This document shows positions 23,707 to 29,601 of a DNA stretch of 32,489 nucleotides, piece by piece. Source of the stretch: Pleurocapsales cyanobacterium LEGE 06147 (lineage in GTDB: Bacteria > Cyanobacteriota > Cyanobacteriia > Cyanobacteriales > Xenococcaceae). Under the pieces are notes generated by a model. It did no database searches, was not told the DNA's origin, and saw only the letters and a program-made list of their open reading frames with translations. The position numbers and the translations under genes were made by a program. The DNA is taken from NCBI GenBank assembly GCA_015207585.1, contig JADEWQ010000067.1:1-32489 (forward strand), written 5' to 3'. The stretch's first letter is position 1. Every line of letters starts with the position of its first letter.

Positions 23707-24432
23707 TTATCGGGGGTAGTTCACAGAACAATGATTTGGTAAGGGAGGAGTCGTTTTGATTTCTACTTGTCGCTCGCCTGTAGTTGCTAATATTTGCGCG
23801 ATCGCTTCCCGTGCCCGTTCATTAGCTTTCTCTAGTAATCCTTCACTGCAAGCAGCATTGACAATTTGCTCTAAAGTTTTTTGTTGAGCTAATGTTTGTA
23901 ACTGCGGGGCTACATCGGGACCTAAATTGAGAAAACCTCGGTTGTAATCGTAAACGCGAGAGCGATGAACGTCAATTTTTCCATCCAAAATTTGCGGCGG
24001 TGGTAAATCTATGTGGATTTTGTTAGGAGTAACTTTAATATTTGTTTCGTTTAACTGACTTAAATCTACCCCGGCTCTTACTTCTCCCTGACCTATGTAA
24101 ATTAGGTTAGTAGTTGCGAGCACGAATTGTCCTATTTGGCGATCGGCAGAAGCAGGCACGACCGTTTCCATATTGTATACTGCTGTAGTTAATTCGTTTG
24201 CCTCCTGCATTTTTTGCAAAATCAAAGTGGAAATCTCTATCTGCGCAGTTAGCGGTGCAGGCTGTAATATTCCCTCAAACAAAGTAAGTACGCGATCGCG
24301 AGCGAAGGGAGCGAACCTCTCGCCGATCTGCCGCATACCAACAATCGACAAAAGTACTACAAGACTAATTCCTCCCGTACTTACAAGCAAGAGATGTTTG
24401 AGAAAAGAAAAAGACTGTTTCGACGATTTCAT
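23707..24432 (-). CDS. DUF4230 family membrane-anchored protein
   Basis: A 241-residue protein when started at the ATG at 24432 (MKSSKQSFSFLKHLLLVSTG). The longer frame adds an unusual leader over a repeat. One N-terminal membrane segment (residues ~10-30; HLLLVSTGGISLVVLLSIVG) anchors it, with the rest outside the cytoplasm. The soluble part has the DUF4230 pattern: LTTAVYNMETVVPASADRQI, NLIYIGQGEVRAGVDLSQLN, the short strand KVTPNKIHIDLPPPQILDGK, and the helix NAACSEGLLEKANERAREAI. The fold is built of beta strands around the LIYIGQGEVRAGVDLS signature. No catalytic role is known. It converges with the DUF1611 gene and has a dispersed palindromic repeat in front. Confidence 0.8.
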   Translation of the reverse strand: MKSSKQSFSFLKHLLLVSTGGISLVVLLSIVGMRQIGERFAPFARDRVLTLFEGILQPAPLTAQIEISTLILQKMQEANELTTAVYNMETVVPASADRQIGQFVLATTNLIYIGQGEVRAGVDLSQLNETNIKVTPNKIHIDLPPPQILDGKIDVHRSRVYDYNRGFLNLGPDVAPQLQTLAQQKTLEQIVNAACSEGLLEKANERAREAIAQILATTGERQVEIKTTPPLPNHCSVNYPR

Positions 24433-24469
24433 CAATGAAATTAATTTTGCATTACTAACTGGAAAATAC

Positions 24470-24530
24470 TTGGTGTCTTTGTGTCTTAGTGGTAAAAAAA
24501 GTTGAACCACAAAGGCCTAAGACCCTAAGA
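24470..24530. repeat. Imperfect palindrome of the ctttgtgtctt/accacaaag type
   Basis: The left arm (24470-24493, ttggtgtctttgtgtcttag then tggt) and the right arm (24506-24530, accacaaaggcctaagacc then ctaaga) are imperfect inverse complements around gttga. This unit (cactaaga/caaagacac) is a common dispersed repeat in cyanobacteria. It sits just upstream of the DUF4230 gene. Confidence 0.5.
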
Positions 24531-24581
24531 GAAAAAGATTTTTTTTTATTTGTTCTGACGAACGCAGTTCATGACGGCTAC

Positions 24582-26000
24582 TCATGAAGCTATACTACCG
24601 CGATCGCCCGTTCCATTATCTCTCTTATTTTCACTATAGATCGAGTTTTTCTCTTCGGTGGAGTTAACAGATGAAGATTCCTGACGTTCGATCAGAACTA
24701 ACTCGATGCGGTTAGCATCGGCTACAGTAACAGTAAACTTAAGATTTTGATAGCATAAAGTTTCTCCTTGAGTAGGAATTTTCTGCCACTGAAATAGTAA
24801 AAAACCACCCAGAGTTTGGTATTCCTCTGCTAGAGGTAAATCCAAGTTTAACAGCTCGTTGACTTCTTCCAAGTTCATTTGCGCCGATACCAAATAAGTG
24901 TGTTCGTCAACCATTTCTAGGGATACTTCTTCCGTTTCCTTAATTTCTTCTCCATCGCCGATAATTTCTGCGATCGTATCCTGTAAGGTAACTAATCCTG
25001 ATGTGCCGCCAAACTCATCGACAACGATCGCCATTTTCATCTGTGTTCGTTGCATCAGAGGCAACAAGTCGCTTAAGGGAGTAGACTCTGGGAAAAAGCG
25101 AACTGGTTTGATCCACGGTTCGATCTTGGTTTCATTGGTTAATTGCTCTTGATTTAAAGACAAAACCAAGTCTTTGTAATCGATTATGCCGCGAATATCG
25201 TCTAGAGAATCGCCAATAACGGGATAGCGAAAATGACCTGTAAGAGAAATTTGTTCTAATAAGTCGGCATAAGTAGCTGTAATAGGTAAATATTTGATAC
25301 TGGTACGGGGAACCATTACTTCGACTGCCGTAACTTCTGCAAATTCAAATATATTGTTGAGTAATTTTCTTTCTTCTGCTTCTAAACCGACGGATTCTCG
25401 TTCTGTAGCGATAATTAGTTGCAATTCTTCTGGGGTTACCTGTTTGTACCATCCCTGTCCGGTATATTCTATGCCGCCGATGCGCAACAGAAGACGGGTG
25501 GATTGATTGAGAATCATGATGAATGGTCGAAAAATGCGGGCAATAGCCAAACTGGGGGGACCAAAAAACCGAGCTAATTGTTCTGGGTAAAGTAAAGCAA
25601 CGGACTTAGGACAGAGTTCTCCCAAAACTATTTGCAGATAAACTAGCAGTAAGAAAGATATAGGTACTGCAAAAGAGTGAGCCAGTCTTTCCGTCCAAGT
25701 TTCAGATAAAGGCAATCGGGCAATAATTTTAGCTACCAATACCGCCATCGTGCTTTCGCCAATCCAACCCAAGGCAAGACTAGAGAGAGTAATGCCTAAC
25801 TGAGTGGTCGATAATAAGCGATCGAGGCTTTTTTGCAGAGATTGGACTGTTTGCGCTTGGACATCGCCTGCTTTGACTAATTGACTGATACGCGATCGCC
25901 TTACCGAGACAATGGAAAACTCAGCCGTGACAAAAAAAGCGTTAATCGCAATCAAAAACAATACTGATAATAAAGGGAAAAGAAACTCTCGACCTATCAT
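24582..26000 (-). CDS. CNNM/HlyC-CorC family membrane protein (DUF21, CBS pair, CorC domain)
   Basis: A 472-residue protein with an N-terminal DUF21/CNNM transmembrane domain (residues ~1-190; FPLLSVLFLIAINAFFVTAE, FSIVSVRRSRISQLVKAGDV), a CBS pair (about 210-325; EVMVPRTSIKYLPITATYAD, IIDYKDLVLSLNQEQ), and a CorC/HlyC domain (about 345-430; VDEFGGTSGLVTLQDTIAEI). The CBS pair senses nucleotide, and the family is linked to Mg2+ or Na+ transport and to resistance to cation stress. The role in cyanobacteria is not fixed. The C-terminal 40 residues are polar (SSSVNSTEEKNSIYSENKRD). Annotations as 'hemolysin' come from a distant homologue and do not indicate haemolysis. It is followed on the same strand by the DUF4230 gene, 150 bases further. 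Confidence 0.93.
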   Translation of the reverse strand: MIGREFLFPLLSVLFLIAINAFFVTAEFSIVSVRRSRISQLVKAGDVQAQTVQSLQKSLDRLLSTTQLGITLSSLALGWIGESTMAVLVAKIIARLPLSETWTERLAHSFAVPISFLLLVYLQIVLGELCPKSVALLYPEQLARFFGPPSLAIARIFRPFIMILNQSTRLLLRIGGIEYTGQGWYKQVTPEELQLIIATERESVGLEAEERKLLNNIFEFAEVTAVEVMVPRTSIKYLPITATYADLLEQISLTGHFRYPVIGDSLDDIRGIIDYKDLVLSLNQEQLTNETKIEPWIKPVRFFPESTPLSDLLPLMQRTQMKMAIVVDEFGGTSGLVTLQDTIAEIIGDGEEIKETEEVSLEMVDEHTYLVSAQMNLEEVNELLNLDLPLAEEYQTLGGFLLFQWQKIPTQGETLCYQNLKFTVTVADANRIELVLIERQESSSVNSTEEKNSIYSENKRDNGTGDRGSIAS

Positions 26001-26077
26001 CGATAAATTAACGATGAAAATGCAAAAATTTGAAAATAATTGACCATATTCTTGATTATTTTCGTCTGGGAAAAGCT

Positions 26078-26755
26078 TTATCTTGTTACGGGAATGTTTG
26101 TCAATTTCAGTTCTAGTTTTTGTGCCGGATAATCAGTTAGAGTTAATGATAAACTTTGGGCATTGTCTAATAAAACTGTAGGAATTTTTAAAGTTCCCGT
26201 GAAATTTTGACCATTGGCTGGTAACTGTCCTGGTAGATTATCGGGAATGACACTAATAAATCTGCCGCGATCGTCTTTCAGTTCTAAAAAACTGTAAAGA
26301 AAGTTTACTGTTTCGGAGCCCTCATTTTTCAGATTGACATCCAGTAACAGAGAATCTCCCTGACGATGAGCTTGGAGTACTTCTAATGTTACTCCACCAG
26401 CAGTATCTCGGAGCGGAAAAGATGAACTTTCTGCTTCCTGTTGTTGTTGAATGCGAGCGACTGATTTTTTCTCTTCTTTTGCTTGCTGTTTAAGCCTTGA
26501 TTGCTTTTGCTTAACGTTAATTTTGTTCTCTACCTCACTTAAAATTTCTTTTTCGTCAATAATAGTTAATCCTTTGTGTTGACCATCAACTTGCTGTTGT
26601 TTATTTGACTTTCTATCTGTACTTAAATCAGGCTGCGTAATTGCCCTAAGTGCTTGACTACCTATTACAAAGCCTATATAGGCACTCATGGTGCCAGCAG
26701 TTAACATCATGGCTAATATAGCCAGAGTTAGCAATAGTGTCGATCTCAATACCAT
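26078..26755 (-). CDS. Membrane-anchored protein with coiled coil and beta-domain
   Basis: A 225-residue protein. Residues ~4-34 form the hydrophobic segment (LRSTLLLTLAILAMMLTAGT, then MSAYIGFVIG). Residues ~60-108 are Lys/Gln/Glu rich and likely a coiled coil (KEILSEVENKINVKQKQSRL, KQQAKEEKKSVARIQQQQEA). Residues ~120-222 have the alternating pattern of an immunoglobulin-like or CARDB/DUF4352-type beta domain (GVTLEVLQAHRQGDSLLLDV, FTGTLKIPTVLLDNAQSLSL, then LKLTNIPVT). The arrangement suggests an extracytoplasmic stalked domain. No family recognised with confidence. It lies just upstream of the CNNM gene in the same direction (78 bases), so the two may be co-transcribed. Confidence 0.65.
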   Translation of the reverse strand: MVLRSTLLLTLAILAMMLTAGTMSAYIGFVIGSQALRAITQPDLSTDRKSNKQQQVDGQHKGLTIIDEKEILSEVENKINVKQKQSRLKQQAKEEKKSVARIQQQQEAESSSFPLRDTAGGVTLEVLQAHRQGDSLLLDVNLKNEGSETVNFLYSFLELKDDRGRFISVIPDNLPGQLPANGQNFTGTLKIPTVLLDNAQSLSLTLTDYPAQKLELKLTNIPVTR

Positions 26756-26842
26756 CTTAATTTTAATAATTTGATTGTTAAGTTTGTTATAGTATCCAGA
26801 CTTACTAATATAATGGTTAATGGTAAAGAAAAAAATACATTA

Positions 26843-26915
26843 CCAGGGTTGGCCGAGCGGTTGAGGCAGCGAACTCATAATTCGCCCTAGGCAGGTTCAA
26901 CTCCTGCACCCTGGA
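26843..26915 (+). tRNA. tRNA with CAU anticodon, most likely tRNA-Ile2 (lysidine-modified)
   Basis: A complete cloverleaf of 73 nt. The acceptor arms are ccagggt (26843-26849) and accctgg (26908-26914) with A at 73. The D arm is gcc-gagcggttga-ggc. The anticodon arm is gcgaa-ctcataa-ttcgc, with CAT at 26876-26878. The variable loop is 5 bases (cctag), and the T arm is gcagg-ttcaact-cctgc. It does not have the initiator feature of a 3G:C anticodon stem. The D-arm (tggccgagcggttgaggc) and the ctcataa loop resemble chloroplast trnI-CAU, so isoleucine with TilS-made lysidine is the best reading; elongator Met is the alternative. The 3' CCA is not encoded. Confidence 0.85.
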
Positions 26916-26968
26916 TTGAGAAGTAGCCAAGAATATTTAGACAACATCTAGCAGTGATTTCTCATAAG

Positions 26969-27430
26969 CTAGCGACCAAAATTGAAGTTGCTGTCTACAG
27001 GAGGAACAATGGGAATATAGCCGGGATTTTCCCGCAAAGAAGTATTGAAAGGATTGCTTAAATCCCTAGTTCTGACAGGCGGAATGCTGGCTGTTTGCAG
27101 TTGGAGGACGTCTTTGTAAACAGAATTGACTAACTCTCCATCGAGAGTGATTTGCTTTTCTGGATAGAAATTAAAGCCAAAGATCGAATTAAGCTGACTG
27201 AGAACATTTTGGTTTTCAAAAGCATTCCCTGTATGGGTAAAAAAAGCGCGGTTAAAGGCAGCGGGAATAGATTCGCTCATCATCGAGATTGGTTGAGGTT
27301 GAGCTTCCGTTGGCTCGGTTTGGGCGTTCTCGGCTTTGCCGAGGCGCGGAGCGACCGCCTCTAGTGCGACTAAACTACCAATGGCACTAACAGCTAAAAT
27401 TTGACCTAATCTAGTAAATTGGACAACCAT
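26969..27430 (-). CDS. Hypothetical secreted or membrane-anchored protein with an embedded palindromic repeat
   Basis: From the ATG at 27430 the protein has 153 residues (MVVQFTRLGQILAVSAIGSL). A hydrophobic segment at residues ~8-28 could be a signal or anchor. A longer frame reaches a TTG at 27490 but lacks a better start. Residues ~24-36 (EAVAPRLGKAENAQ) are encoded by a GC-rich palindromic repeat (27312-27360), in frame. The rest is polar, with blocks FNRAFFTHTGNAFENQNVLS and ELVNSVYKDVLQLQTASIPP, and a Pro/Asn-rich end (YIPIVPPVDSNFNFGR). No family recognised. It is divergent from pyrE with about 93 bases between the starts. Confidence 0.55.
   Translation of the reverse strand: MVVQFTRLGQILAVSAIGSLVALEAVAPRLGKAENAQTEPTEAQPQPISMMSESIPAAFNRAFFTHTGNAFENQNVLSQLNSIFGFNFYPEKQITLDGELVNSVYKDVLQLQTASIPPVRTRDLSNPFNTSLRENPGYIPIVPPVDSNFNFGR
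27329..27343. repeat. GC-rich palindrome inside a coding sequence
   Basis: ctcggc-ttt-gccgag followed by gcgcggagcgaccgcc. It has six-base arms and a three-base loop. It is similar in layout to the palindrome at 15955-15969, and here it is translated as part of the hypothetical protein without breaking the frame. Confidence 0.55.
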
Positions 27431-27523
27431 TGCACGACTTACAATTTTGCTTAACTTCTGCTCAATCCTAGCTAAAGATTTTCCAAACAAACAGTATTAA
27501 ATAATCTTTGTTACCCGATAAAA

Positions 27524-28120
27524 ATGACTATGAATCGAACGACTAACCCTGCTTTATCGACTTTAACCCTGCAAGATTTACGCCAGCTTCTGTTGGAATT
27601 ATTGACTAAATTTGCTTACTCTGAGGGAGATTTTTTGCTCTCTTCCGGCGCACGTAGTTCTTATTACATTAATGGTAAGGAAGTAACTCTTAGAGCAGAG
27701 GGAGCTTGGGCTATAGGTCGTCTTCTCTTTTCCCTTCTGTCAGAAGATACCGAGGCAGTAGCTGGCTTAACCCTGGGAGCAGATCCCCTCGTTTCTGCCG
27801 TTAGTGTCGTCTCTGCCTACGAAAACAAACCCATTCAGGCTCTGATCGTCCGTAAAGAAGCCAAAGGACACGGAACTAAAGCTTATATCGAAGGACCGAC
27901 TCTAGCAGCGGGAGCCAAAGTAGTAGTCTTAGAAGATGTCGTTACTAGCGGACGTTCGGCAATGCTAGCGGTAGAACGGTTACAGGCAGCGGGTTATCGA
28001 GTAGAGGAAATTATTGCCATAGTAGACCGAGAGCAAGGAGGAGCTGAATTTTATCAGTCTCAAGGCATAAAATTTCAATCTCTATTTTCAATTACAGAAA
28101 TTCAGCAGTATGCAACCTAA
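27524..28120 (+). CDS. pyrE: Orotate phosphoribosyltransferase
   Basis: A 198-residue protein that joins orotate to PRPP to make orotidine 5'-monophosphate in pyrimidine synthesis. The family pattern is clear: FLLSSGARSSYYINGKEVTL (orotate-binding loop), LTLGADPLVSAVSVVSAYEN, RKEAKGHGTKAYIEGPTLAA (PRPP flexible loop) and VVVLEDVVTSGRSAMLAVER (the PRPP-binding motif). A C-terminal VDREQGG finishes the domain. The length is usual and the gene is not fused to pyrF. A second ATG lies two codons in (MTM), which does not matter for function. No close partner is adjacent. Confidence 0.96.
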   Translation: MTMNRTTNPALSTLTLQDLRQLLLELLTKFAYSEGDFLLSSGARSSYYINGKEVTLRAEGAWAIGRLLFSLLSEDTEAVAGLTLGADPLVSAVSVVSAYENKPIQALIVRKEAKGHGTKAYIEGPTLAAGAKVVVLEDVVTSGRSAMLAVERLQAAGYRVEEIIAIVDREQGGAEFYQSQGIKFQSLFSITEIQQYAT

Positions 28121-28197
28121 GATACTTTATTTTTTGTCATATTCTGAGCTGAAAGCATCGGTTAAGCTGGAAATAGAATCATAGCCCAATTGGAATT

Positions 28198-28707
28198 ATG
28201 AATACTATTTCTCACCAGAACTGGAAACAGATTAACTGGTCAGCGATCGTGCTGTTTGCTTTGGGATTTTGGCTCAGCAGCAGTTTGATTTTGGATGCGT
28301 TGGTCATTCCCGGCCTAGCAACTACTGGCATGATGAGTCAAGATGGATTTGCCAGTGCTGGATATGCAATTTTTGGCACTTTTAATCGGATTGAATTAAT
28401 CTGTGCTGCACTTACCTTAACAGGATATTTAATACTGCGCCAACAACACGAGCTAACTGCTCAACAAGAGAGGTGGTCGATTGTCTTAGCTAGTATTCTA
28501 CTAGGAATAGCCCTTATTTATACTTACATTCTTACCCCTCAAATGAGCAGTTTAGGTTTGTCCCTCAATCTATTTGCCCCAGCTCAAACTTTACCCGAAG
28601 GCATGATGATGATGCACGCAAGTTATTGGGGACTAGAGATAGTTAAGTTACTAGCAGGTGCTACTTTATTACGTTGGTGTTACCGTCGTTCTTGTAGCCT
28701 TGTCTAA
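28198..28707 (+). CDS. Small membrane protein, four membrane segments (DUF4149-like)
   Basis: A 169-residue protein with hydrophobic segments at about residues 16-36 (AIVLFALGFWLSSSLILDAL), 58-79, 95-112 (SIVLASILLGIALIYTYILT) and 145-163 (WGLEIVKLLAGATLLRW). The connecting loop holds a Met-rich motif (PEGMMMMHASYWGLEIVKLL). The layout (FGFWLSSSLxLDxLVIPGL near the start and FGTFNRIELICA in the second segment) resembles DUF4149-type membrane proteins of cyanobacteria, but the family is not certain. Function unknown. It follows pyrE by 77 bases on the same strand and is followed by a strong terminator-like hairpin at 28818-28854. Confidence 0.65.
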   Translation: MNTISHQNWKQINWSAIVLFALGFWLSSSLILDALVIPGLATTGMMSQDGFASAGYAIFGTFNRIELICAALTLTGYLILRQQHELTAQQERWSIVLASILLGIALIYTYILTPQMSSLGLSLNLFAPAQTLPEGMMMMHASYWGLEIVKLLAGATLLRWCYRRSCSLV

Positions 28708-28817
28708 CTTCTTCTGCGACTCAAGCCATGAGATATAAACCTTATTCTGTAAGTGCGATCGTCTTAGTAACACAATTTTTTTTAGCAAAACAGTAAGGTT
28801 CTGCCGTTTGTCCCACG

Positions 28818-28857
28818 AGCGATCGCCATCCTGGTAGTAGGGGTGGCGATCGCTTTT
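28818..28857 (+). terminator. Terminator-like hairpin built from two HIP1 octamers
   Basis: agcgatcgcca (28818-28828) pairs perfectly with tggcgatcgct (28844-28854). The inner bases tcct and agggg extend it with G-T pairs. TTTT follows (28854-28857). It lies about 110 bases after the membrane-protein stop on the same strand. Confidence 0.55.
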
Positions 28858-28890
28858 GGTTTGAATGAATAATAGAGATATCCCGTCTAG

Positions 28891-28986
28891 CTGCAATGGA
28901 ACAAAGCCAAAATTATCCATCAAATGCGCGAAGAAAGAGATGAACAATTGAATCAGGCTTGTTTTCCTCAAGATAAAGAGCAATAA
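28891..28986 (+). pseudogene. C-terminal remnant of a VapB-type antitoxin
   Basis: A frame without start reads QWNKAKIIHQMREERDEQLN and then QACFPQDKEQ, a helical, charged tail typical of VapB/AbrB- or RHH-type antitoxins. The stop (28984-28986) overlaps the ATG of the following PIN fossil by one base (TAATG), the usual antitoxin-toxin coupling. The upstream side is cut by a stop at 28888-28890. The N-terminal DNA-binding part is missing. Confidence 0.55.
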
Positions 28987-29414
28987 TGCCAGAAATTATT
29001 TGTGTTGATACTAATTTTATTGTACGTTTGTTGTCGGAGCTTCCCAATGTAATCTCTTACAATAATCTATGGCGACAATGGAACAGCGCAAACAATCAAA
29101 TTATTGCTCCTACTCTGTTTTGCTACGAAGTTACTAATGTCTTTCATCCCATGAGTGTACAGGGCAAATCTCACCCGAAGACGCAAAACAATTGTTAAAA
29201 GATGCTTTAAATTTAGGTATTAGTTTATATAGCGATCGCGCTTTGCACCAACAGGCTTTAGCCTTGGCAAGAAGTCTTAATCTTCCTGCTATTAGGCAAC
29301 ACTCATTACCTTGCTCTGTCAGAGAAATTCAACGCAAAATTTTATACTTGCGATCGAAGATGATTTAATAGCGTAAAAGATACTTTCATCTGGTTACGTA
29401 AAATCAAGTATTAG
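28986..29414 (+). pseudogene. Decayed VapC-like PIN-domain toxin
   Basis: Starts with MPEIICVDTNFIVRLLSELP, the PIN opening with the catalytic Asp in VDTN, followed by IAPTLFCYEVTNVF. The frame is then lost near 29160. The continuation is GQISPEDAKQLLKDALNLGI, then SLYSDRALHQQALALARSLN. A second shift near 29295 leads to THYLALSEKFNAKFYTCDRR. A TGA at 29361-29363 breaks it, after which FNSVKDTFIWLRKIKY completes the typical VapC end at 29414. All regions of an intact VapC are recognisable in order, but two frameshifts and one stop disable it. It was the toxin of a VapBC operon with the antitoxin fragment just upstream. Confidence 0.8.
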
Positions 29415-29601
29415 AGCATTTATTGCTTGCAATACTCTAAAGGACTAAGTAAGCTGATTGTTTTCAGGCATATTTTAAAAAAAATGCTTCAGACTAACTA
29501 CAATCTGGCTAATGAAGGGTTAGCATTCGAAAGAGGAGAAATTAGCTTGAATTGCTTCTTCTATCTCCACTATTCCTTATCTCTCCGTTGATATCTGAGC
29601 A

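Noticed and set aside
24300-24330. GC-rich HIP1/cgcgagcgaagg sequence as a possible CRISPR-like or operator element
   Set aside because: It lies inside the DUF4230 gene as ordinary coding sequence with repeat character, and there is no spaced array.
29547-29591. Short leader peptide (TTG start with AGGAG upstream) before the ClC gene
   Set aside because: Only 14 codons, out of frame with the gene, without repeated regulatory codons or hairpins to support attenuation.
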